Shown: in pieces, positions 27,202 to 34,522 of the stretch | Layout of the letters: the number at the start of each line of letters is the position of its first letter | How positions within the stretch are numbered: position 1 is the stretch's first letter | Assembly: GCA_016214985.1 (NCBI GenBank) | Contig: JACRMM010000028.1 | Location: forward strand, 1 to 64,000 | Length of the DNA: 64,000 bases | Source of the DNA: Deltaproteobacteria bacterium | GTDB taxonomy: Bacteria; Desulfobacterota; Deferrisomatia; Deferrisomatales; JACRMM01 | Reading direction: 5' to 3' | Position numbers and translations under genes: made by a program | Notes under the pieces: model-generated | What the model was told of the DNA's origin: nothing | What the model saw: the letters and a program-made list of their open reading frames with translations, nothing else | The model's database searches: none

Positions 27202-27984
27202 ATGTCCGACCCTACGATCCTGGTACAGAAAGAAGGCGGCGTCTGGACCCTGACGCTCAACCGCCCCGACTCCATGAACTCGGTGAACTTCGCCCTGCTG
27301 CTGGAGCTGCGAAAGGCGGTGGAGGAGGTTCAGTTCGACCCGGAGGCGCGCTGCCTCATCGTCACCGGCGCCGGAGACCGGGCCTTCTGCTCTGGCGCGG
27401 ATTTGAAGGAGCGCGCCGGGATGAGCGAGAACGACGTGCGGCGCTTCATCACGACGATCCGCACGACCTTCACGATGGTTGAGAACCTGCCGGTGCCCGT
27501 GATCGCCGCGGTCAACGGCGTGGCCCTGGGGGGCGGCACCGAGCTCGCGCTCGCCTCGGACCTGCGGATCGTGTCCGAGCGCGCCACTCTGGGCCTGACC
27601 GAGACGAGCCTCGCCATCATCCCGGGTGCGGGCGGAACGCAACGGCTGCCCCGCATCGTGGGCAAGGCGAAGGCCAAGGAGCTCATCTTCACGGCCCAGC
27701 GGATCGACGCCGCCACGGCCCTCGCCATCGGCCTCGCGAACAAGGTGGTGCCCCACGAGTCCCTCCTGGACGAGGCGCGGTCCCTGGCCGCCACGATCGC
27801 CCGGAACGGACCCGTGGCCGTGCGCGTCGCCAAGAACGCCATTGACCGAGGTTTCGAGATGGACCTGGCCAGCGGCCTGGTCTTCGAGAGCACGTGCTAC
27901 GAGATCACCATCCCCACGGAGGACCGCCGGGAAGGCCTGGCCGCCTTCCGCGAGAAACGAAAGCCCGAGTACAACGGAAGGTGA
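27202..27984 (+). CDS. Enoyl-CoA hydratase/isomerase (methylglutaconyl-CoA-hydratase-like)
   Basis: 260 residues. The crotonase fold hydrates enoyl-CoA double bonds. Oxyanion-hole motifs AFCSGADLKERAGM (residues 58-71) and VNGVALGGGTELALASD are intact, and both catalytic glutamates are present (GGGTELAL, and TETSLAIIPGAGGTQRLPR). Position between acyl-CoA synthetase and HMG-CoA-lyase-like genes suggests the 3-methylglutaconyl-CoA hydration step of leucine breakdown, but the sequence alone does not fix the substrate. The start MSDPTILVQ is preferred over an ATG five codons earlier because GGAGGAGG precedes it at the right distance. Confidence 0.92.
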   Translation: MSDPTILVQKEGGVWTLTLNRPDSMNSVNFALLLELRKAVEEVQFDPEARCLIVTGAGDRAFCSGADLKERAGMSENDVRRFITTIRTTFTMVENLPVPVIAAVNGVALGGGTELALASDLRIVSERATLGLTETSLAIIPGAGGTQRLPRIVGKAKAKELIFTAQRIDAATALAIGLANKVVPHESLLDEARSLAATIARNGPVAVRVAKNAIDRGFEMDLASGLVFESTCYEITIPTEDRREGLAAFREKRKPEYNGR

Positions 27985-28030
27985 GGGGTCACCCCATCCC
28001 GTTCCCCCTTTTCTCGTTAGGAGGGCCACC

Positions 28031-29044
28031 ATGTGCCAGGATTTCAGGCTCCACCAGATGGAGCTCCCCCGAAAGATCATCATCGGCGAGTGCTGGGCCC
28101 GCGACGGTCTCCAGAACGAAGCCAAAGTCGTCCCCACCGATGAGAAGGTGGAGATCATCACCCGGATGGTCGACGCCGGCGTGACCAAGCTCGAGGCCAC
28201 GAACTTCGCCCACCCGAAGTACCTGCCCCAGTTCGCCGACGCCGAGGAGGTGCTGCGTCGGATCCCCCGGAGGCCCGGTGTCGACTACCGCGGGATCTGC
28301 ACGACCCTGAAGGGCATCGAGCGCGCCATCAAGAGCCGGGACGAGGGGTTCGGCGTCGACGAGATCGCCATGGTCATCTCCACGAGCGAGCCCCACAACC
28401 AGGCCAACGTCGGGATGACCCACGACGAGAACAAGCGACTGCTGGAGCAGATGACGCGCGCGGCTCTCGACTCGGGCCATGTCGTGTTCGGCTGGGCGCT
28501 GACGAGCTTCGGCTGCCCGATCAAGGGCGACGTGGACCCCAAGGACGCCATTGCCATGGGGCAGTGGTGGAAGGACATCGGCGCCACGATCATCGGGTTC
28601 GGCGACACCACGGGTTCGTCGAACCCAAGGCAGGTGAGCGCGTTCTATGAGTACGCGCTGGCCGAGGGGTTCACGACGGAGGAGGTGGTCGTCCACTTCC
28701 ACGACACCCGCGGGTGGGGCGTGGCCAACTCCATGGTGGCGCTCACCTTCGGGTTTACACACTTCGACACATCGCTCGGCGCCATCGGCGGGCAGCCCAA
28801 GACCGGAGCAGCCGAGTACCACCGCGGGTACGCCGGCAACACCTGCACCGAGGACCTGGTCGGCATGTACGAAGAGATGGGGGTCTCCACCGGCATCGAC
28901 CTCCCGAAGATGCTGGCCGCTGGCCGGCGGGCCGAGGAGATCCTGGGCCGAAAGCTTCGTTCGAACTTCCTCGACGCGGGACCCGTGCCCCATCAGGGGA
29001 TCGCGTACGACAAGTCGAAGGGCATCCTGGGCGACAAGGCCTGA
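28031..29044 (+). CDS. HMG-CoA-lyase-like / pyruvate carboxyltransferase-family enzyme
   Basis: 337 residues of the DRE-TIM lyase fold. The start of the barrel, GECWARDGLQNEAKVVPTDE, and EATNFAHPKYLPQFAD match HMG-CoA lyases, as do GFGDTTG and the metal-binding HFHDTRG pair. The catalytic loop, however, reads SLGAIGGQPKTGAAEYH where classical HMG-CoA lyases have GGCPYA: the catalytic Cys is replaced by Gln. Cleavage of HMG-CoA to acetyl-CoA and acetoacetate is therefore uncertain, and a related acyl-CoA aldol cleavage is possible. It sits after the enoyl-CoA hydratase (46 bases) and upstream of an XRE-cupin regulator. Start ATG at 28031 follows TAGGAGGG. Confidence 0.85.
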   Translation: MCQDFRLHQMELPRKIIIGECWARDGLQNEAKVVPTDEKVEIITRMVDAGVTKLEATNFAHPKYLPQFADAEEVLRRIPRRPGVDYRGICTTLKGIERAIKSRDEGFGVDEIAMVISTSEPHNQANVGMTHDENKRLLEQMTRAALDSGHVVFGWALTSFGCPIKGDVDPKDAIAMGQWWKDIGATIIGFGDTTGSSNPRQVSAFYEYALAEGFTTEEVVVHFHDTRGWGVANSMVALTFGFTHFDTSLGAIGGQPKTGAAEYHRGYAGNTCTEDLVGMYEEMGVSTGIDLPKMLAAGRRAEEILGRKLRSNFLDAGPVPHQGIAYDKSKGILGDKA

Positions 29045-29080
29045 GGTCTGCGGCAGGAACCCTCCCGAGGAGGAGCGACG

Positions 29081-29653
29081 ATGAACGTAGCGAAGCGGAT
29101 TCGGAGGATGCGCGAGGCCCAGGACCTCACCGTGGTGCAGGTAGCAGAGCTCACCGGGCTCTCGGCCGACTACCTCAGGGCCGTGGAGCTGGGGGAGGAG
29201 GTTCCCTCCATCGGGGCGGTGATCAAGATCTCCCGGGCTCTGGGGTCCAAAATGGGTCAGATCCTCCACGCGCAGGGGGCCCGGCCCGAGATCTTCAGCC
29301 TCTGCCCGGCCGGCGAGGCCCAGCCGGTGGTTCGGGCCCCGGCAGGCGCGAAACAGGGCGGCCAGGGCTACACCTACCGAAGCCTCCTCTCCCCGGACAT
29401 CCGCGGCCAGGGGATGGAGCCGTTCCTGGTGCGCTTCGACCCCGAGGCAGCCTCGACCGTGGAGCCCATCGCCCACGAAGGTGAGGAGTTCCTCTACGTG
29501 CTCTCGGGCACGCTGGAGCTTCTCTACGACGGCAAGACCCACACCCTGAAATCGGGAGACAGTCTCTACCTGGACTCTTCCCGACCCCACGCGCTTCGCG
29601 CCACGGGAGACACGCCGCCCCAAGTGGTGGCCGTGGTGTACTCCAAGGGCTGA
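29081..29653 (+). CDS. XRE-cupin transcriptional regulator
   Basis: 190 residues: an XRE helix-turn-helix (RIRRMREAQDLTVVQVAELT, residues 6-60) joined to a C-terminal cupin barrel (EPIAHEGEEFLYVLSGTLEL and DSLYLDSSRPHALRAT, residues 115-185). The cupin carries possible metal ligands (His and Glu in AHEGEE, His in RPHAL). Such proteins sense small molecules and often sit in amino-acid or acyl-CoA catabolic operons. It is 36 bases after the lyase-like gene, with GAGGAGGA before the ATG, and closes the five-gene run. Together with the MerR protein it gives the island two potential regulators. Confidence 0.92.
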   Translation: MNVAKRIRRMREAQDLTVVQVAELTGLSADYLRAVELGEEVPSIGAVIKISRALGSKMGQILHAQGARPEIFSLCPAGEAQPVVRAPAGAKQGGQGYTYRSLLSPDIRGQGMEPFLVRFDPEAASTVEPIAHEGEEFLYVLSGTLELLYDGKTHTLKSGDSLYLDSSRPHALRATGDTPPQVVAVVYSKG

Positions 29654-30007
29654 GCGCCGGGTTCTCCGCGGCCGGTCGGCGGTTCTGAGGCCCGGGGGAA
29701 GCGCGCTGCTGCCCCCCTCCGGAACCGAGAGCGAGGCCGCAACAGGAGACCGCACGGCTCTCCCCGCCCACCACCAGGGGAGAGCCAGCCGCCCGTCCCA
29801 TCCCCACCCGTCGTTCGTGGGCCATCCCCCTGTCCGCCACCCCGTCGGAAGTGCCGGGGTCTCGGATCCGTGTTCACCTTGACTTGCCCCGAGACGCATC
29901 CATGCTGACCTCGGCGCCCGACCCCAGGGCGCGCCCCAACAGTGTATTGGAGCGAGATTCGACGCGGGCGGGGCGGGAACGAACGGAACGCGCAGGAAGG
30001 AACTCCC
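29654..30007. other. Intergenic region
   Basis: 354 bases between the XRE-cupin gene and the solute-binding protein, without a gene I can support. TTGACT near 29879 with no convincing -10 is the only promoter-like word. The next ribosome site (AGGAAGGA) lies at the end. Confidence 0.4.
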
Positions 30008-31237
30008 ATGAAGAAGATGATCGTACTGCTGCTGTCGAGCGCCCTGGCTGCCGTCCTGGCAACCGGTGCGCGGGGCGAGGACACCCTCGAGAAGGTCAAG
30101 CGGACGGGCGTCCTCGTCGCCGGCCTGCGGGACGACGCCCCGCCGTTCGGCTTCAAGGAGATGGGTTCTGGAACCATCGTGGGCTACGACGAGGACTACG
30201 TGGCCGCCCTGGCCGCGAAGCTCGGCGCCAAACTCGAGGTGCGGCCGGTGACTCGCGTCACCCGGCTCTCGGCCCTGATCGACGGCAACGTCGACGTTGT
30301 CGCGGCCAACCTGATCAAGAGCGATTCGCGACGAAGCGTCATCGCGCTCAGCGACACCTATCTGACCACGGGCCAGCGGTTCCTGGCCAAGAGGGGGGCC
30401 ATCAAGACGCTGAAGGACCTGGAGGGGAAGAAGGTCGGTGCCATCATCGGGACACCGTCCGAAGGCTGTGCCCGTGACGCGTGCCAGGGCGGCACGCTCA
30501 TGCCCTTCGACGACTACGTCCAGGCGATCCGGGCACTGCAGACTGGAGCCATCGATGCCTTCACGGCGGATCAGGCCATCCTGATCGATCTGCTTCCCAG
30601 CCTCCCCAAAGGCGACTACGAGATTCCGGACCTCCAGATCTCCCAGGAAGACTACGTCCTGGGCGCCCGCCAGGGAGATGAGCGGTTCCTGCAGTTCCTG
30701 AACGCCTCCATCCGCGACCTGCAGCAGAGCGGAGAGGCGAAGAAGATCTACGACAAGTGGTTCGGGATTCGGGAGGAGAGGCCGACGACGGCGTACGGCG
30801 CCATCATCCGCAAGGCGGCGACCCCGCCCCGGTTCCTGGCCATCACGCTCAACGGAGCGCTGTTCCCGAAGGCTGACGTCTCCGTGTTCGCGCTTGACGG
30901 GAACTACCTCGGCAAGGGCACCGTGGCGAGCGTGCTCGGGGACGAGTTCTACCTCGACGTCGACCCGGCCCTGAACGATCTGTTGCGGCCCGGGTTCCTG
31001 GTCACCATGAACATGACCAACGCCATGGCGCGGGACGTGGTCATCCGGCACCAGGATCTGCTCAAGAGCGTGAAGGCCGACGCCGAGGGCGAGGCCGAGA
31101 AGCTGAGGGCTCAATCCGAGCAGGAAGGCATCGCGAAGCAGAAGAGGGCGCAGGAGATCGACATGATGGAGAAGCAGACCGAGATGCAGATCGACGCCGA
31201 ACGAGCGCGCTACTACCTGTGGCGCAGGAATTATTGA
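30008..31237 (+). CDS. Solute-binding protein (SBP family 3) fused to a novel C-terminal beta/coiled-coil domain
   Basis: 409 residues starting MKKMIVLLLSSALAAVLATG, a signal peptide ending ARG-ED. Residues 28-255 are a family-3 periplasmic amino-acid-binding domain: LVAGLRDDAPPFGFKEM, GYDEDYVAALAAKLG, VDVVAANLIKSDSRR, LEGKKVGAIIGTPSEGC and AIDAFTADQA. Family-3 proteins normally stop at about 250-280 residues. Here about 130 more follow: a beta-rich part (VSVFALDGNYLGKGTVASVL, residues 285-345) and a charged helix rich in Glu, Lys and Gln ending ARYYLWRRNY. No ABC permease or kinase gene is adjacent. It may be an orphan receptor that oligomerises through the coiled coil. The extension is not recognised. 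Confidence 0.8.
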   Translation: MKKMIVLLLSSALAAVLATGARGEDTLEKVKRTGVLVAGLRDDAPPFGFKEMGSGTIVGYDEDYVAALAAKLGAKLEVRPVTRVTRLSALIDGNVDVVAANLIKSDSRRSVIALSDTYLTTGQRFLAKRGAIKTLKDLEGKKVGAIIGTPSEGCARDACQGGTLMPFDDYVQAIRALQTGAIDAFTADQAILIDLLPSLPKGDYEIPDLQISQEDYVLGARQGDERFLQFLNASIRDLQQSGEAKKIYDKWFGIREERPTTAYGAIIRKAATPPRFLAITLNGALFPKADVSVFALDGNYLGKGTVASVLGDEFYLDVDPALNDLLRPGFLVTMNMTNAMARDVVIRHQDLLKSVKADAEGEAEKLRAQSEQEGIAKQKRAQEIDMMEKQTEMQIDAERARYYLWRRNY

Positions 31238-31256
31238 CCAAAATAACACCTCTCCT

Positions 31257-31309
31257 CTGGAGCACCCGTCGCAGGACCAGCCGCTCGGCGTTCGCGACGG
31301 GTGCTCCAG
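31257..31309. terminator. Perfect 16-bp hairpin between convergent genes
   Basis: CTGGAGCACCCGTCGC (31257-31272) pairs perfectly with GCGACGGGTGCTCCAG (31294-31309) around a 21-base loop. It lies between the convergent SBP fusion and beta-barrel genes. No T-run follows on the plus side. A bidirectional transcription stop is the likely role. Confidence 0.6.
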
Positions 31310-31339
31310 GCTCGAAACCACCCCCGCAGACTTCAGAAT

Positions 31340-32014
31340 CTAGGGGTTCGCCGGAAGCGGCGAACCATCATCACCGAACCGGTAGAGCAGCGACAGCTGC
31401 ACGAACCACAGACCTTCGGCGAAGTCCTCGTAGTCGCTGCCCCCCCATGACTCGGAGTCTTCCGGGCGCTCGCTTCCGTTGTAGAAGGTGACGCGCCACC
31501 CTCCCGTGAGTGCCACGGTCGGACCGCCCCGGAGGTTCCAGTTGACCCCGACGGCGGGTCCGACACCGAAGGTGCTCAAACGAACCTTCGTCCGTTGCTT
31601 CCCCCCTGCCCCGTCGTCGTACTCGGCGTGGCCCCAATAGCGGGCGAACCGAACCTGCGGACCCAACCACAGGCGGACCGAGGGCGCCTGGAAGAGACGG
31701 AAGCCGAAGGTGTTGTCCCAGACCACGCCCTTGAGGTTGGCGTCGCTCTCAAGATCCCAGATGCCGGCGTCCGCCGTGGCTGTGAGGTGATCGTACCCGA
31801 CCTGGAGGCGGTAGCCGAACACCGAGCTTCGAGCAACCGTGGTGTCCAGGACCAAGCCGAACTCCGAGTGGCGGGTTGTGACGTCCTGCCCCCAGAAATC
31901 CCACACGTCCCCGGCGGCCCCGCCCCCGTACACGCCGAACCCCGCGGCCCCGGCGCTCCCCACCCAGAGTGCGACCACTGCAGCCGTCAGAGGACCGAGG
32001 AAGCGGGCGGGCAT
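31340..32014 (-). CDS. Outer-membrane beta-barrel protein (OmpW/porin-like)
   Basis: 224 residues with a signal peptide (ending GSAGA-AGF). The mature part alternates hydrophobic and polar residues with many aromatics: FGLVLDTTVARSSVFGYRLQ, VRLWLGPQVRFARYWGHAEY, FGVGPAVGVNWNLRGG, ALTGGWRVTFYNG and LWFVQLSLLYRF. This pattern fits an eight-stranded outer-membrane barrel. The last strand ends in Phe but is followed by ten residues, so the C-terminal Phe signal is not terminal. Specific family and ligand are unknown. The ATG at 32014 follows AAGGAGA. Confidence 0.7.
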   Translation of the reverse strand: MPARFLGPLTAAVVALWVGSAGAAGFGVYGGGAAGDVWDFWGQDVTTRHSEFGLVLDTTVARSSVFGYRLQVGYDHLTATADAGIWDLESDANLKGVVWDNTFGFRLFQAPSVRLWLGPQVRFARYWGHAEYDDGAGGKQRTKVRLSTFGVGPAVGVNWNLRGGPTVALTGGWRVTFYNGSERPEDSESWGGSDYEDFAEGLWFVQLSLLYRFGDDGSPLPANP

Positions 32015-32232
32015 GAGCGTCTCCTTCTGGTCGAGGACCGTCCGGGCTCACGAGGGGTCGGACGGCCTGCCGTGAACGAACCGCGGCAGGCCGTCAGCGT
32101 AGTCCCCGGCTCGGGCCGCCGTCAACGGCGCCGCGCCGACGCCCTTTCCGATCTCGGCTCCTTGCGCCGGAGACCGTAGCAGTGCAACACTCGCCGTATC
32201 GTCCTCCTCTCCCTCTCCCTCGTGAGGCACCC

Positions 32233-33258
32233 GTGCTCGCCCTCTCGACCGCCTACTTCACGCTGCGCGACGTCGACCCCTCCGGCGACGAGATCGTCCG
32301 TGGAACCCTCGATCTGGGCTTATCGGCCCTTGAGCTCGACTACCGGGTTACGGCGGCCCAAATGAAGGAGATCCGGCCGTTCCTGACCCGAGACGAGCTC
32401 CGCGTGGTCTCCGTCCACCATCCATTCCCGCGAAGACCCGAACTGTCGCCCCTCGACGCCCACGTGGACCGGGCAAGGCTGTCGGCCGTCGACGAGGACG
32501 AGCGGCGCGCCGCGGTTCGGATCGGCACCGAGACGCTGGCCCGAGCTGCGGACGTGGGCGCGGGCGCCGTGGTGCTGCACCTCGGGGACGTGGAGTTGGG
32601 AGACGAGATCGACCCGCGGGAGCTCTCGCGCTTCGTGCGGGCCGGGAAGCGGGAGACGGGAGAGTATGAGGACCTCCGCGCCCGCGTGGCCGCTCGGCGC
32701 CGCAGCCGCGCACCCAGCCACGTCGACGCGGTGCTACGAAGCCTCGACCGCCTGGCCGAGGAGGCGGTGCGGCGCGACGTGTGCCTCGGCCTGGAGAACC
32801 GCTACCACCCGGAGCAGATCCCGGACCGGGACGAGCTCACAACCATCTTCCGGGAACTCGCCGGCGCACCGCTCGGTTACTGGCACGACACGGGTCACGC
32901 CGCGAGCCTCGTGGCCCTCGGGTTCCTCGAACAACCGACCGAGCTCGCCGAGGCGTTTCAGGCTCGGCTCCTTGGGCTTCACCTCCACGACGCGATCGGT
33001 CTCGACGACCACAAGGCCCCCGGCCAGGGCGAGGTGGATTTCGCGGCCCTCGCATCGCTCAGTGCCGCCGAGACCCGACTCGTCCTCGAGGTCCACCCGC
33101 CGGCCGCGCCGCAGGCCGTCCGGGAGGCCACCGGCGTCCTGGCCGATGCTGGCTTCGCGGTGATCGGGGCCGCCGCGCATCCGGGGACCCGGCCCCACCG
33201 GGACAGGGCTGAAGCCCCCGAAGATCGCGTCCAGCCGCCAGGTCCACCGCGGGATTGA
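32233..33258 (+). CDS. Sugar phosphate isomerase/epimerase-like TIM barrel (AP_endonuc_2 fold)
   Basis: 341 residues from the GTG at 32233. The barrel shows the family's metal-ligand strands: VVLHLGDVELG, LGLENRYHPEQIPD (Glu), GYWHDTGHA (His-Asp and His), LLGLHLHDAIGLDDHKAPGQG (His) and LVLEVHP (Glu). Related proteins isomerise or epimerise sugars, inositols or hydroxypyruvate; the substrate is not evident and no sugar genes are near. An upstream GTG at 32182 is also preceded by GGAGA and would add 17 residues. The C-terminal 25 residues are unconserved and are antisense to a broken tatD, suggesting the 3' end was created by a rearrangement. Confidence 0.75.
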   Translation: MLALSTAYFTLRDVDPSGDEIVRGTLDLGLSALELDYRVTAAQMKEIRPFLTRDELRVVSVHHPFPRRPELSPLDAHVDRARLSAVDEDERRAAVRIGTETLARAADVGAGAVVLHLGDVELGDEIDPRELSRFVRAGKRETGEYEDLRARVAARRRSRAPSHVDAVLRSLDRLAEEAVRRDVCLGLENRYHPEQIPDRDELTTIFRELAGAPLGYWHDTGHAASLVALGFLEQPTELAEAFQARLLGLHLHDAIGLDDHKAPGQGEVDFAALASLSAAETRLVLEVHPPAAPQAVREATGVLADAGFAVIGAAAHPGTRPHRDRAEAPEDRVQPPGPPRD

Positions 33259-33355
33259 CCGCGCCGCGCACCCCGGCGGTCCAGGCAGCGTCCGCCGTGG
33301 CGTCGAGCCGATCGCGCAACACCGCGGCATCGAGGTGCACATGCGAGTCGAACAT
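33206..33355 (-). pseudogene. TatD-family metal-dependent hydrolase, N-terminal stub
   Basis: From the ATG at 33355 the frame reads MFDSHVHLDAAVLRDRLDAT and continues to AAWTAGVRGAVNPAVDLAAG. DSHVHLD is the metal-binding start of TatD hydrolases, followed by the expected alpha-helix and a GVxxxVNP-type second strand. After about 50 codons similarity ends, and the full gene (about 255 codons) cannot fit because the sugar isomerase-like gene occupies the other strand. It starts 15 bases after moaA, so it was the second gene of that operon before being truncated. Confidence 0.6.
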
Positions 33356-33369
33356 GGGCCGCGGCCCGG

Positions 33370-34362
33370 TCAGCCCCCCACGCGGCTCATGGAAAGGCCG
33401 CACTGTTCCGCGCTCGGGTCTGAAGCGGCGTGCCGCTCCGGCTTGTGGTGCACGGCCTCCCGAATGCAGGCCTCGAGGGCGCGATCGTCCTCTGCCGAGG
33501 AGCGTAGGATGCGGCGAAGATCGACCTGCCGGTCCGAGAACAGGCAGCTCCGCAGCTTTCCCTCCGCTGTAAGCCGAAGTCGGTTGCAGGTCCCGCAGAA
33601 GTGGTCGCTCATGGGACTGATGACGCCGACCCGTCCCCCTCCCGGCAGGAGGTACGTGCGACAGGGGCCAGAGATACCCTCTGCTTCGGTCGGGACGAGG
33701 GCGTAGCGGGAGGACAGCACCGAAAGGATCTCGGCGGCGGGCAGGAGACTCCCCGAGTCCCAGGCATCCCGGCGCGCCGGCATGAACTCGATGAACCGGA
33801 CCTCGCAGTCCCGCGCCCGGGCGAACTCGGCGAAGTCCAAGACCTCGTCGTCGTTGACCCCGCGCATGGCCACTACGTTGATCTTCAGGGGTGAAAGCCC
33901 CGCGTCCCGGGCCGCGTCGATGCCCGCCAGCACGCGCTCCAGACCGGGTCGTCGCGCGACCCGCTCGAACACCTCGGGGCGGAGCGTGTCGAGGCTCACG
34001 TTGACGCGGCGAAGGCCGGCTCGGCGCAGGGCACCTGCCATCTCCTTGAGGAGAATCCCGTTGGTGGTCAGCGAGAGGTCCTTGAGCCCGGGAAGCGCCG
34101 CGACCCTCTCCAAGAACCCCAGGATTCCGCGGCGCACGAGCGGCTCGCCGCCGGTGATCCGGATCTTCTCGATCCCCAGGGACAGCGCTACCCGCGCCAC
34201 TCGCAGGATCTCCTCGTAGGACAGCACCTCCCCATGGCCCAGCGGTGCAACTCCGCCCGCCGGCATGCAGTAGGTACAGCGCAGGTTGCATCGGTCGGTG
34301 ACCGAGACCCGGAGGTAGTTGATCCGACGCAGGAAGCGGTCTTCGAGGCGGGGAGAGGTCAT
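33370..34362 (-). CDS. moaA: GTP 3',8-cyclase MoaA (molybdenum cofactor synthesis)
   Basis: 330 residues. This radical-SAM enzyme converts GTP to 3',8-cyclo-7,8-dihydro-GTP, the first step of molybdopterin synthesis, acting with MoaC. The radical-SAM cluster motif CNLRCTYC (CxxxCxxC) is near residue 26, with ITGGEPLVRRG and LTTNG following. The second [4Fe-4S] cluster is seen in CGTCNRLRLTAEGKLRSC near residue 265. The C-terminal double Gly (SRVGG), needed for activity in MoaA, is present. No other moa genes are in the window. It is divergent from the HEAT gene and followed by the tatD stub. Confidence 0.97.
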   Translation of the reverse strand: MTSPRLEDRFLRRINYLRVSVTDRCNLRCTYCMPAGGVAPLGHGEVLSYEEILRVARVALSLGIEKIRITGGEPLVRRGILGFLERVAALPGLKDLSLTTNGILLKEMAGALRRAGLRRVNVSLDTLRPEVFERVARRPGLERVLAGIDAARDAGLSPLKINVVAMRGVNDDEVLDFAEFARARDCEVRFIEFMPARRDAWDSGSLLPAAEILSVLSSRYALVPTEAEGISGPCRTYLLPGGGRVGVISPMSDHFCGTCNRLRLTAEGKLRSCLFSDRQVDLRRILRSSAEDDRALEACIREAVHHKPERHAASDPSAEQCGLSMSRVGG

Positions 34363-34522
34363 GGTGGCCGTCGTGAGGATCTGGGCACGAGTTCGTAACT
34401 CCCTCGGGAACGGCTCAACTTACGCCGTGAAATGCCGAAATGGAGAAAACTAGAGTCGCGCGTTCCCCCGCCGGGCTTCCCCGGGCCAGGGGCGTTCGGC
34501 GCCCTTCCGACAGGATCGTCGT

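Noticed and set aside
27989-31321. A 1110-codon minus-strand open frame spanning the lyase-like, XRE-cupin and SBP genes
   Set aside because: It is antisense to three well-supported genes, has shadow composition and no recognisable domain; long antisense frames are expected at this GC content.
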